Shown here one piece after another: positions 53,801 to 61,339 of a stretch of 64,000 bases of DNA. Source of the DNA: G965222505 sp965222505 (GTDB taxonomy: Bacteria > Bacteroidota > Rhodothermia > Rhodothermales > DATKEJ01); assembly GCA_965222505.1 (NCBI GenBank), contig OZ244956.1, positions 1,984,001 to 2,048,000 of the forward strand. The letters are read 5' to 3'. Positions within the stretch are counted from its first letter, which is position 1. The number at the start of each line of letters is the position of its first letter. The notes below the pieces were generated by a model. It made no database searches and had not been told where the DNA came from. It saw only the letters and a program-made list of their open reading frames with translations. A program made the position numbers and the translations under genes.

Positions 53801-54284
53801 TTGGAACCAGGACCGCGTCGTCGTGGATTCCCTCACCTTCGATGAAGAAGCACCATGGCCGGTCGAAGCCAACGGCGAAGGCTTTACGCTGGAACTAACC
53901 AGCCCAGGCCGGGACAATGCCCTCGTCGAAAACTGGGCCGCCTCCCTGAATGTAGGCGGCACCCCCGGCAGCGAAAACACGGTATTTGTCTCGGCAGAAA
54001 CGGAGGGCATACCGGTAGATGGAATGATGCTAGAGGCCAGCTATCCGAATCCTTTCCGGGAAACCACACAGATTGGCTACCACCTGGATCGGCCTGCCAA
54101 GGTACAACTCCGCATCTTCAATGCCGCAGGCCGCCAGATCAAGGATGTACATCTGGGCCAACGCCTGGCCGGTGTGCATACCTTTGCGTGGACCGTCAAA
54201 GACCTGAGTGCCGGGGTGTACTTCTATCAGTTATTGGTAGACGGGGAAGTACTCCAAACGCGGGCAGCGATGTTGGTACGATGA
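50853..54284 (+). CDS. T9SS-secreted CotH-kinase protein with three lamin-tail domains
   Basis: 1143 residues. Signal peptide about 1-23. Order: LTD 1 (24-175, VYINELLAINDAVISDEAGEFDDWIEFYNPG); a chitobiase/hexosaminidase C-terminal-type domain (190-255, IYYTIDGSVPTENSPHY); CotH domain (about 260-600); an InlB-type repeat (646-720, GFAFAGWSE); LTD 2 (723-875) and LTD 3 (885-1035); type A sorting domain (SYPNPFRETTQI, IFNAAGRQI, GVYFYQL). CotH proteins are atypical protein kinases. The acidic pair Asp518/Asp520 in MTFDYDVSL matches the metal-binding region, and LNGQYHGIYNVMERKN matches the region before it. A kinase acting outside the cell on surface or neighbour LTD proteins is an attractive reading, not shown by sequence. 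Confidence 0.85.
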   Translation: MGLVRMMSFGLGLGLMLPVSTSGQTVYINELLAINDAVISDEAGEFDDWIEFYNPGATSIDLGGYYLTDDLSNPTAWEIPTDNPTATTIPAGGYLLFWTDGQPDQGTLHGPFKLSGAGEQVGLFMPDGITPIDTVTFPSQIKDISYGRQPDGGDAFLNFAEATPGGSNNTAGSAFAVAPIFTPPGGFYTGGAMVTLHTPSSNADIYYTIDGSVPTENSPHYNGPISTDTTIALRAITLASGLLPSRISTHTYLINEAFTLPTLSLVSDPINLYDEEMGILVDGPPRPGCTERCENYWQDWERDAHAEYFEADGTPAFSLDLGVKVSGFFSRVDAKKSLALRTRSRYGTPNIRYPIFSQKPDEDRYDGLQVRASSFERTKNEAFYELNELSGRRMDMQAYQPAIIFLNGQYHGIYNVMERKNADLVKSNYGYNDIDLFDAVEGVLEGDREQMNETTNYLSSSDFRQSGGYAFADANLVDMESLIEHYATTIIMGRTDFGNVRMWRPRETGGRWRMMTFDYDVSLLDHDTVDWMLTTSTDRWLHGMLPFLLENNEFRERFITRISDLLNSTFSPATHRAMIDQVASRVQPEMTREIERWQIQYNTFMQSFGAWLGFVNERKTFARLRPDRVRNHLKTHLNLGDPLRISITPFGQGTVRVNSIEGIDRNWLGFYFPGIPVTLTAEPAPGFAFAGWSEPSLGNDPTVAVTLTADLNLAPQFTQSVQPPDVAFNEINFNAAGFFDTRDWVELYNPTDETVDLSGWIFEDGTLNEFIVPDGTTIEAQGYQVLCRDREAFFQTYGETIDCVGDFGFGLSELGETLTLRHPTRILVDAITYSAEAPWPTDANGSGATIALNEPDEDNALPENWRASLAVGGTPGAANHTETEPPSLVINEINYNSSDAFDARDWVELYNPVMEFVEVSGLIFRDTDSDTLFTIPDGMLMFPNSYLVLCRDQAAFQAVYPNGPECVGDLGFGLANAGEKILIWNQDRVVVDSLTFDEEAPWPVEANGEGFTLELTSPGRDNALVENWAASLNVGGTPGSENTVFVSAETEGIPVDGMMLEASYPNPFRETTQIGYHLDRPAKVQLRIFNAAGRQIKDVHLGQRLAGVHTFAWTVKDLSAGVYFYQLLVDGEVLQTRAAMLVR

Positions 54285-54346
54285 GGACCACCCCGGCTAG
54301 AGGGACAACATACGCAGTATTGCTCCTCTAGCCGGGGTGGTCCTCA
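54282..54346. terminator. Perfect 22-bp stem holding both stop codons of two convergent genes
   Basis: 54282-54303 and 54325-54346 are exact reverse complements around a 21-nt loop. The TGA of the CotH gene is the first triplet of the left arm and the TGA of the DnaJ-like gene is the mirror triplet of the right arm. It is thus a symmetrical bidirectional terminator that also encodes both stops; no T-run. Confidence 0.85.
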
Positions 54347-55252
54347 CCCAATCACCACCCCGGCCTCTTTGGCCCATTCCCGCAGGGCTTTGCGATCGGC
54401 ATCAGAGATGTTGCGTGGAATCACCACTTCAATCTCCACATAAAGATCCCCGGTGCCTTCGTCTGTGCGCACGCCCTGGCCGCGGAGCCGGAGCTTTTCG
54501 TTCGGCTGGATGCCGGGTGGCACACGCAGCTTGATGGTTTCCCCGTAGGCGTTGGTAATGTTGCGGGACGTACCCAGCATGGCCTCAACAGCATGGATGG
54601 TCTCAGTGATGTAAAGGTCGTCCTTCACGCGTCGGAACCGGGGATGCTCGGTGACTTCAAACGTGACGTACAGATGACCTTTTTGACCCGTTGGCCCCGG
54701 TTTACCCTGCCCCTGGAGCCGAACTTTGTACCCTGATTGAACGCCTTTGGGAATCTTGAGCCTGACGGTCCGCCCATCGGGCAGGCGCACGGCGGTCTTC
54801 TCCCCACGCAGGGCCTGATCGAAAGAGATGCGGAACGTCGTTTCCACGTTGTTGCTGCCTCGTGCCCCGGCCTCTGCCTCAGATTCACCACCAAAAAACC
54901 GGCCGAAGAAGTCGCCGATACCTTCCCCAAAGAACCCGCTGTCATCTTCATCCGCATCGGTGAAAACGTAGGTCCCATCCGGGCGGCGCTGGTACTGGTG
55001 CCCGCGCTGCGTGGTAAAAAAATCGCCGATGCCGCCGAAAGGGTTGTTTCGCATGGCATCATATTGCCGACGTTTCTTATCGTCGGAGAGCACTTCATAC
55101 GCCTCCTGAATCTCCTTAAATCGATCCTCGGCACTTGGGTCGCCCGGGTTTTTGTCCGGATGGTACGTACGCGCCAGCTTGCGATAGGCTCTCTTTACAA
55201 CCTCCGCATCGGCCCCTTCGGCCACCCCGAGAATCTTGTAGTAATCTTTCAT
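54344..55252 (-). CDS. CbpA-type DnaJ co-chaperone
   Basis: 302 residues. J domain 1-70 with HPD at 31-33 (YHPDKNPGD), then a Gly/Phe-rich linker (GFFGEGIGDFFGRFFGG) and the two C-terminal substrate-binding domains (IPKGVQSGYKVRLQGQGKPG; VPPGIQPNEKLRLRGQG). The cysteine-rich zinc domain of DnaJ itself is absent, which makes it a CbpA/class B protein. It delivers clients to DnaK and stimulates its ATPase. It is divergent from accC, with an inverted heptamer tract between them. Confidence 0.92.
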   Translation of the reverse strand: MKDYYKILGVAEGADAEVVKRAYRKLARTYHPDKNPGDPSAEDRFKEIQEAYEVLSDDKKRRQYDAMRNNPFGGIGDFFTTQRGHQYQRRPDGTYVFTDADEDDSGFFGEGIGDFFGRFFGGESEAEAGARGSNNVETTFRISFDQALRGEKTAVRLPDGRTVRLKIPKGVQSGYKVRLQGQGKPGPTGQKGHLYVTFEVTEHPRFRRVKDDLYITETIHAVEAMLGTSRNITNAYGETIKLRVPPGIQPNEKLRLRGQGVRTDEGTGDLYVEIEVVIPRNISDADRKALREWAKEAGVVIG

Positions 55253-55267
55253 TCCGTTCTTATCAAT

Positions 55268-55332
55268 GTGCTACGTGCTACGTGCTACGTTCGGTCGAAA
55301 AAACGTAGAACGTAGAACCATGAACGTAGAAC
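55268..55332. repeat. Inverted heptamer tract between divergent dnaJ-like and accC genes
   Basis: Three GTGCTAC units (55268-55288), a 16-nt spacer, then GTAGAAC, GTAGAAC, CATGAAC, GTAGAAC (55305-55332). GTAGAAC differs by one base from the complement of GTGCTAC, so the two arms can pair. Here the tract lies in a divergent promoter region, unlike those at stop codons. Confidence 0.85.
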
Positions 55333-55395
55333 GACTTATATTCGACGCTAAAGACGTTATGCCCTGTTTCAACATTAAGCACTACCAGCCCCCCT

Positions 55396-56901
55396 ATGCC
55401 CATCCGCATCCAAAAGATCCTGATTGCCAACCGGGGCGAGATCGCGGTGCGGGTGATCCGTACCTGTCGGGAACGCGGTATCCGGACGGTGGCCGTCTAC
55501 AGCGAAGCCGACCGTAGCGCGTTGCATGTACGCCTTGCCGATGAGGCCTATGCCATCGGCCCTGCCGCATCCAGCCAGTCCTATTTAGTACAAGAAAAAA
55601 TACTGGAAGTTGCACGCCAAACCGGAGCCAATGCCGTCCACCCCGGCTATGGCTTCCTCTCGGAAAACGCCGATTTTGCCCAGGCTTGCACCGATGCCGG
55701 CCTGATCTTTATTGGTCCGCCACCGGATGCCATTCGGGCGATGGGAGACAAAACCTCGGCCCGGCTGCTCATGGAAACGGCTGGCATCCCTATGGCCCCC
55801 GGCACCACCAATGCCATAGACGACCCAGAAGAGGCCGCCCGCATTGCCGAAGGCATCGGCTATCCTGTGCTCATCAAAGCCGCCGCCGGTGGCGGTGGCA
55901 AAGGCATGCGCGTGGTGGAAGACCCAGACGATTTTAAGCGGGCCATGGCAATGGCCCGCAGTGAGGCCCAATCTGCGTTTGGGGATGGACGCGTGTACAT
56001 TGAACAGTACATCGTCGACCCGCGCCACATCGAGTTTCAGATCCTGGCCGATGCGCACGGCAATACGCTTCACCTTTTCGAGCGCGAGTGTTCCATTCAG
56101 CGGCGGCACCAGAAGGTCATCGAGGAAGCGCCATCATCCATCCTCACACCTGAACTCCGCAACCGTATGGGCCAAGCGGCTGTAGAAGCTGCCCGGGCCT
56201 GCGGCTACGTGAATGCAGGAACGGTTGAGTTTCTGGTGGACCGCGACCTGAATTTCTATTTCATGGAAATGAACACCCGGTTGCAGGTGGAACACCCGGT
56301 CACGGAATACATCACCGGCCTGGATCTCGTGGCCGAACAAATTCGCATTGCCGAAGGTGAACACCTGAACTACACGCAGGAAGCCGTTACGATGCACGGC
56401 CATGCCATCGAATGCCGGGTGTACGCCGAAGACCCCACCAACCAGTTTCTCCCCGATCCCGGCTTGCTGGTTCACCATACCCCCCCGGACGGGTTCGGGG
56501 TACGCGTCGATGCCGGGGTGGAACAAGGCATGGATGTGCAAATCCACTACGATCCGATGATCTCAAAACTGGTCACCTGGGGGGCCTCCCGTGAAGCCGC
56601 CATCGCCCGTATGCACCGCGCCCTGGAAGAATATGCCATCGCCGGGGTCCAGACCACGATCCCCTTCTGCGCGTTCGTGATACAACACCCGGCCTTCCGA
56701 TCCGGCCAATTCAACACGCACTTTGTGCAGGACCACTACACCCCCGAAGCCCTCCACCCGAACGATCCTGAAGCCGATCTGGAAGCCGCCATCGCCGCCG
56801 TCTTCTTTGAAGCCGCTGCACCCAAAGCCGAAGCCCCTGCCGCCACACCTGCCCCCAACGGCACCCGCTGGACCCAACGCCGCTGGAACGGCTCGAAGTA
56901 G
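55396..56901 (+). CDS. accC: Biotin carboxylase subunit AccC
   Basis: 501 residues. IQKILIANRGEIAVRVIR opens the biotin-carboxylase N-domain. The ATP-grasp loop is AAAGGGGKGMRVV; ECSIQRRHQKVIEEAPS and EMNTRLQVEHPVTE carry the catalytic and metal-binding residues. It carboxylates biotin on BCCP with ATP and bicarbonate, feeding acetyl-CoA (or propionyl-CoA) carboxylase. The Ala/Pro-rich tail after about 465 is longer than in E. coli AccC but carries no biotinyl domain. No accB, accA/D or pccB lies next to it, so its partner subunits are encoded elsewhere. Confidence 0.93.
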   Translation: MPIRIQKILIANRGEIAVRVIRTCRERGIRTVAVYSEADRSALHVRLADEAYAIGPAASSQSYLVQEKILEVARQTGANAVHPGYGFLSENADFAQACTDAGLIFIGPPPDAIRAMGDKTSARLLMETAGIPMAPGTTNAIDDPEEAARIAEGIGYPVLIKAAAGGGGKGMRVVEDPDDFKRAMAMARSEAQSAFGDGRVYIEQYIVDPRHIEFQILADAHGNTLHLFERECSIQRRHQKVIEEAPSSILTPELRNRMGQAAVEAARACGYVNAGTVEFLVDRDLNFYFMEMNTRLQVEHPVTEYITGLDLVAEQIRIAEGEHLNYTQEAVTMHGHAIECRVYAEDPTNQFLPDPGLLVHHTPPDGFGVRVDAGVEQGMDVQIHYDPMISKLVTWGASREAAIARMHRALEEYAIAGVQTTIPFCAFVIQHPAFRSGQFNTHFVQDHYTPEALHPNDPEADLEAAIAAVFFEAAAPKAEAPAATPAPNGTRWTQRRWNGSK

Positions 56902-56903
56902 CC

Positions 56904-57251
56904 TTACAAGGGCAGATATATAATCTGGTTGTTCAATTCTTCAGGCGCTGCAACTTTTGCAATTAATTCCAGATCACGGATGCATTGGCCTACGGAGATC
57001 CTTAACTGGTGAGCATAAATGAGTCCGTTAAATGAAGTGCTACCCCGTTGCCGACGAACAGCTTCCACGAGCAGATCATCGTCTTGGCTAAATAAAACAC
57101 GATTCAAAACACCGGCACGGTCCAGCAATTCAGGATCCGTGAACGTACTTGCACCATCATCAAAAGCCGTAAGCACATCTACCTCCCGCAAACGCAATCC
57201 TGTGGTGATTGCCCTGCGCACATGATGGTCCATGTAGAGCATCAAGGCCAT
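56904..57251 (-). CDS. DUF5615 PIN-like protein, likely toxin
   Basis: 115 residues from ATG 57251 (MALMLYMDHHVRRAITTGLRLREVDVLTAFD). The first aspartate in LYMDHHV, the DPELLDRAGVLNRVLFSQDDDLL segment with its acidic cluster, and the length fit DUF5615, a compact PIN-like nuclease family. Its start overlaps the stop of the DUF433 gene as TGATG. DUF433/DUF5615 pairs are commonly taken as VapBC-like toxin-antitoxin modules. It ends 2 bp from the accC stop on the opposite strand. Confidence 0.8.
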   Translation of the reverse strand: MALMLYMDHHVRRAITTGLRLREVDVLTAFDDGASTFTDPELLDRAGVLNRVLFSQDDDLLVEAVRRQRGSTSFNGLIYAHQLRISVGQCIRDLELIAKVAAPEELNNQIIYLPL

Positions 57252-57559
57252 CAACCCTGTTGTTTCAGACGAGCAATCAGTGGTGCGGCAGGCGTTTGTG
57301 CATGTAGCTGTTCAACCTCTTCAAACCGGCGTTCGATATCGGCATCAAGTACTTTTTGGTGGTCCCAATAATAGGCTAGGGCCGAGTGAATCTGACCAAG
57401 CGTGAGATGCGGAAATTGGAAATGCAATTCTTTAGGACTCGTACCATGTGCCTGCTGATCCAGTACCAGTTCAATGACTTTCATAGTCGTACCAGCGATG
57501 TAAGGTACACCATCAATATCCAGCGAGATGTGTTCGTATCGCGTTTCCGTAATGCCCAT
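57251..57559 (-). CDS. DUF433 protein, likely antitoxin
   Basis: 102 residues from ATG 57559 (MGITETRYEHISLDIDGVPYIAGTTMKVIELV). DUF433 carries a winged-helix-like DNA-binding fold; the pattern IAGTTMKVIELVLDQQAHGTSPKELHFQFPHLTLGQIHSALAYYWDH is typical. It would bind its own promoter and neutralise the DUF5615 partner that follows. The frame is open 41 codons further upstream without family likeness. Confidence 0.82.
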   Translation of the reverse strand: MGITETRYEHISLDIDGVPYIAGTTMKVIELVLDQQAHGTSPKELHFQFPHLTLGQIHSALAYYWDHQKVLDADIERRFEEVEQLHAQTPAAPLIARLKQQG

Positions 57560-57715
57560 GATCCTACCGGAAGGTTTGATGTGAATGGGTAATTTAGACC
57601 CGGCTCCAGAATGCACGTTCCCAACGACCACAGCACAACGTTTGTGTTTCCCATTGCGATACCCTTTATTCCACCGCCTCATAATCCTCTGTTTCTATAA
57701 TGCTCGTATACCCTA

Positions 57716-58954
57716 ATGCGACAAATCCACTTGTTTGACGACGGTGATGAAGCCCTGCTGAGCGTGGCCGACCTCACCCGGCAGATCAAATCTACGCTGG
57801 AAGACACCTTTGACGACCTGCGGGTGGAAGGGGAAGTATCCAACTTCAAGCGGTATAGTTCAGGGCACTGTTATTTTACCCTCAAGGATGCCGAATCCCA
57901 AATTCCCTGTGTGATGTGGCGGAGCGCTGCCCGGTATCTGTTCTTCACACCGGAGAACGGCATGCTGGTCCGTACCCTCGGCAGCCTGTCTGTGTATGCG
58001 CCGCGCGGGGCGTATCAGCTCATGGTCCGCACCATGAAACCCGCTGGTGAGGGGGCGCTGCAACAAGCCTTTGAGGCCCTGAAACACCGGCTGGAAAAGG
58101 AAGGGCTGTTCGACCAGATCCACAAAAAAACCTTACCGCCCTACCCTGAAACCATCGGCGTGGTGACCTCCGGCGCCGGGGCTGCCCTGCGCGATGTCCT
58201 CTCCATCCTGGCACGGCGCTTCCCACAGGTACGGGTGATGGTTTGCCCGGTCCGGGTGCAAGGGGCTGGTGCCGCCGAAGAAATTGCCGAAGCCGTACGC
58301 GCATTCAATGCACTGACCCCTGAAGACGGTATGCCAATCCCGGATGTACTGATCGTGGGCCGGGGCGGCGGTTCAGCTGAGGACCTGTGGGCCTTCAATG
58401 AGGAGATCGTAGCCCGTGCCCTGTTTGCTTCGCACATCCCCATCATCAGCGCAGTGGGGCATGAAGTGGATTACTCCATTTCAGACTTCGTGGCGGACGC
58501 CCGCGCAGCAACACCCTCAATGGCGGCTGAGTTGGCGGTGCCGGACCGCGAGGAAATGCGCCAACTGGTGGCCCTGAGGTACGCCCAGATCCATCAACTC
58601 CTTACGGACCAGGTCGAAGGCGGGCGGCAGCGCGTGGACTTTCTGAGGCACAGCCATGTATTTAACCGGCCCGTCGACCAACTCCGGCAAGCTACGCAAC
58701 ACCTGGATGAACGGATCGCGCAACTGCACCGCACGGCGCGGCAATGGACCACCCAAAAACGGCTGCACCTGGAACCCCTGGTTACCCGGCTCCACGGCCT
58801 CGACCCTGTAGCCCCCCTGAAACGGGGCTATGCCTTCGTGGCGCGGGAAGGCGAACCTGTACACACCGCCGCAACCCTTCGCACCGGCGACCGTATCACG
58901 GTACGGTTTGAAGATGGCCAGCGGGAAGCGGAAGTGATAAGTGATGATGGATGA
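57716..58954 (+). CDS. xseA: Exodeoxyribonuclease VII large subunit
   Basis: 412 residues. The N-terminal OB-fold (FDDLRVEGEVSNFKRYSSGHCYFTLKD) binds single-stranded DNA. The catalytic domain has TSGAGAALRDVLSILARR and IIVGRGGGSAEDLWAFNEE-type phrases (here VLIVGRGGGSAEDLWAFNEE) and HEVDYSISDFVADARAATPS. A coiled-coil that holds the small subunits follows, then a C-terminal cap (DPVAPLKRGYAFV). The enzyme degrades single-stranded DNA from either end. xseB lies 192 bp downstream, separated by a heptamer tract and its own promoter. Confidence 0.95.
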   Translation: MRQIHLFDDGDEALLSVADLTRQIKSTLEDTFDDLRVEGEVSNFKRYSSGHCYFTLKDAESQIPCVMWRSAARYLFFTPENGMLVRTLGSLSVYAPRGAYQLMVRTMKPAGEGALQQAFEALKHRLEKEGLFDQIHKKTLPPYPETIGVVTSGAGAALRDVLSILARRFPQVRVMVCPVRVQGAGAAEEIAEAVRAFNALTPEDGMPIPDVLIVGRGGGSAEDLWAFNEEIVARALFASHIPIISAVGHEVDYSISDFVADARAATPSMAAELAVPDREEMRQLVALRYAQIHQLLTDQVEGGRQRVDFLRHSHVFNRPVDQLRQATQHLDERIAQLHRTARQWTTQKRLHLEPLVTRLHGLDPVAPLKRGYAFVAREGEPVHTAATLRTGDRITVRFEDGQREAEVISDDG

Positions 58955-58963
58955 TAATTGGGC

Positions 58964-59025
58964 ATTGGTGATTTACAGGCACCCAATCACAAATCACCAA
59001 TCATAAACCACCAATCACCAATGAT
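58964..59025. repeat. Heptamer tract with inverted arm after xseA
   Basis: Six units, CAATCAC, AAATCAC, CAATCAT, AAACCAC, CAATCAC, CAATGAT (58984-59025). ATTGGTGATTT (58964-58974) is the exact complement of 58991-59001, so a hairpin with a 16-nt loop can form just 9 bp after the xseA stop. Confidence 0.85.
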
Positions 59026-59108
59026 ACCCCCGCCATGGTCATCCCCCGGTACCCATGTGTATCTCCACCATACCAGACTGATATTCCCGTGAATATTAGC
59101 CGGGTAGA

Positions 59109-59140
59109 TTTGACTGCCTTCCCGGTGCCCTGTATCTTTG
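59109..59140 (+). promoter_or_regulatory. Bacteroidota-type promoter for xseB-dxs, probably leaderless
   Basis: TTTG at 59109-59112 and TATCTTTG at 59133-59140, 20 bp apart, match the -33 TTTG / -7 TAnnTTTG promoter. The ATG of xseB begins 7 bp after the -7 element, at or beside the expected start of transcription, so the mRNA would be leaderless or nearly so. Confidence 0.65.
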
Positions 59141-59146
59141 CGCATT

Positions 59147-59356
59147 ATGGATGTAACACCCCATCGCTCCGCCGATTCGCCGACGTTTGAAACGTCCCTC
59201 GCCCGTCTAGAGGCCATTGTCGACGAATTGGCCAACCCGCACACCAATCTGGAGCAAGCCCTGGAGCGGTACGAAGAAGGCGTACGCCTGGCACAGCATT
59301 GCATGGACCGCCTCAATGCCGCCGAGCTACGCATCCAGGAACTCTCTCTGGAGTGA
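59147..59356 (+). CDS. xseB: Exodeoxyribonuclease VII small subunit
   Basis: 69 residues from ATG 59147 (MDVTPHRSADSPTFETSLARLEAIVDEL). The family pattern FETSLARLEAIVDELANPHTNLEQALERYEEGVRLAQHC is clear; these helices wrap around the XseA coiled-coil. A TTG three codons earlier would overlap the -7 element of the promoter and is rejected. It is followed by dxs after 39 bp, an xseB-dxs order seen in many bacteria. Confidence 0.93.
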   Translation: MDVTPHRSADSPTFETSLARLEAIVDELANPHTNLEQALERYEEGVRLAQHCMDRLNAAELRIQELSLE

Positions 59357-59395
59357 TTGTCCCCAAGAACCGACCATCTAAACACGTATTTGGGT

Positions 59396-61333
59396 ATGTC
59401 CAACGATTTGTTCACCCCAGGCCCTGTCTTGGGTACCCTCAACACCACAGCCGACCTGCGCAAGCTGTCTGAAGACCAACTCGAACAGGTTTGCGATGAG
59501 TTGCGGCGGCATATCATCGACATCGTCTCGGTGCATGGAGGGCACTTCGGAGCCTCACTGGGGGTCGTCGAACTGACCGTTGCGCTGCACTACGTGTACA
59601 ACACGCCGGACGATTTGCTGGTGTGGGACGTCGGGCATCAGGCCTACGGCCACAAGATGCTTACCGGACGGCGAGATGTTTTTCCGACCAACCGGAAATT
59701 CCAGGGCATCTCCGGTTTCCCGAAGCGGAGTGAATCCGAATACGACACCTTCGGCGTGGGGCATGCCTCGACCTCGATCTCGGCAGCGCTCGGCATGGCC
59801 AAAGCCCGCGATCTTTCCGGCTCCGACCAGAAAGTGGTGGCCGTCATCGGGGATGGCTCCATGACGGGCGGCCTCGCCTTCGAGGGCCTGAACAACGCCG
59901 GCGCCAGCGGGACCGACATGGTGGTTATCCTGAACGACAACTGCATGTCGATCGACCCCAACGTGGGTGCACTCAAGGAACACTTGACCGACATTACCTC
60001 CAGCGATACCTGGAACACCTTCCGGGATGAAGTCTGGGAGTTCTTCGAAAAAATGAAAGGCAAAGGCGGCGGCACCCTGCAACGGATGGCCTCCAAGATC
60101 GAAGCTGGTCTGAAAACCGTCCTGACCCCCGGCGCCCTGTTCGAAGCCCTTGGCTTCCGGTACTTCGGCCCCGTCGACGGGCACGACGTCAAACACCTTG
60201 TTCAGCACCTGAAGCACCTGCGTGGTCTCCGGGGTCCCATCTTGCTGCACGCCGTGACGGTCAAAGGTAAAGGTTTTGCCCCTGCCGAGCAGGACCAAAC
60301 CAAATGGCATGCCCAAAGCTCGCCGTTCGACAAATTTACCGGGGCCTCCCTCGCCAAACCGGTTCCCGTACCCGCCCCGCCCAAACCACCCAAGTGGCAA
60401 GACGTATTCGGCGAAGCCATCATTGAATTGGCGGAGCAGGACGAACGCGTCGTGGGCATCACGGCGGCCATGCCCAGCGGCACCAGCCTGAAATACATGC
60501 TGGAAAAAATGCCGGACCGTGCCTTCGACGTCGGCATTGCCGAAATGCATGGGGTGACCTTTGCGGCCGGCCTCGCTACACAGGGCTACAAACCGTTCGT
60601 GGCAATCTACTCCACCTTCCTGCAACGCGCCTACGACGGCGTGGTGCACGACGTCGCCATCCAGCATTTGCCGGTGGTCTTCTGTATGGACCGCGCCGGT
60701 GTGGCCGGCGCCGATGGTCCCACACACCACGGTGCGCTGGACGTCCCCTTCATGCGGTGCGTCCAAGGCATGGTTGTGGCTGCTCCCATGGATGAGCAAG
60801 ACCAACGCGACCTCATGTACACGGCCGCGCAGTACAACGACGGCCCCTTTGCCATTCGCTGGCCACGTGGCGCGGCCACCGGTATGCAACTGCGCCCCGG
60901 TTTCCAGGAAATTGAAATCGGTACCGGTCGGCGTATTGCCGATGGGAACGACCTCGCCTTTGTGTCTTATGGCGCACTCGGTAACTATCTGTACGAAGTC
61001 CGCGAGCGCCTGGCCGAGCAGGGCATCCAGGCTGCCCACTACGACCTCCGGTTCGTAAAACCCCTGGACGATACCCTCCTCACCGAAGTCTTTACCCGCT
61101 TCGACAAGGTGATTACCCTTGAAGACGGCGTAATCCAGGGCGGCGCCGGGAGTGCCGTCATCGAATGGATGGTGGACCACGGCTACCACGCCACGGTGAA
61201 ACGCCTCGGCCTGCCAGATGAAGTTATCGAACACGGTACCCAGCGCGAATTGCATGACCTGATGGGCATCGGCCCGGACGGCATCGTTGAACAGGCCCTG
61301 GCTCTTATGGTCCATCAACCCCTCGAAGTTTAA
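59396..61333 (+). CDS. dxs: 1-deoxy-D-xylulose-5-phosphate synthase
   Basis: 645 residues from ATG 59396 (MSNDLFTPGPVLGTL). Thiamine-diphosphate enzyme joining pyruvate and glyceraldehyde 3-phosphate in the first step of the methylerythritol-phosphate route to isoprenoids. Marks: VWDVGHQAYGHKMLTGR, the ThDP motif GDGSMTGGLAFEGLNNAG ... NDNCMSI, GPVDGHDV, and the transketolase middle domain (IAEMHGVTFAAGLATQGYKPF, MDRAGVAGADGPTHHG). An upstream TTG is open but less likely. Probably co-transcribed with xseB and the following small gene. Confidence 0.96.
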   Translation: MSNDLFTPGPVLGTLNTTADLRKLSEDQLEQVCDELRRHIIDIVSVHGGHFGASLGVVELTVALHYVYNTPDDLLVWDVGHQAYGHKMLTGRRDVFPTNRKFQGISGFPKRSESEYDTFGVGHASTSISAALGMAKARDLSGSDQKVVAVIGDGSMTGGLAFEGLNNAGASGTDMVVILNDNCMSIDPNVGALKEHLTDITSSDTWNTFRDEVWEFFEKMKGKGGGTLQRMASKIEAGLKTVLTPGALFEALGFRYFGPVDGHDVKHLVQHLKHLRGLRGPILLHAVTVKGKGFAPAEQDQTKWHAQSSPFDKFTGASLAKPVPVPAPPKPPKWQDVFGEAIIELAEQDERVVGITAAMPSGTSLKYMLEKMPDRAFDVGIAEMHGVTFAAGLATQGYKPFVAIYSTFLQRAYDGVVHDVAIQHLPVVFCMDRAGVAGADGPTHHGALDVPFMRCVQGMVVAAPMDEQDQRDLMYTAAQYNDGPFAIRWPRGAATGMQLRPGFQEIEIGTGRRIADGNDLAFVSYGALGNYLYEVRERLAEQGIQAAHYDLRFVKPLDDTLLTEVFTRFDKVITLEDGVIQGGAGSAVIEWMVDHGYHATVKRLGLPDEVIEHGTQRELHDLMGIGPDGIVEQALALMVHQPLEV

Positions 61334-61339
61334 TTGTCT

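Noticed and set aside
58987..59523. 178-codon - strand frame covering xseB
   Set aside because: Antisense to xseB and the dxs start and crossing a heptamer tract.
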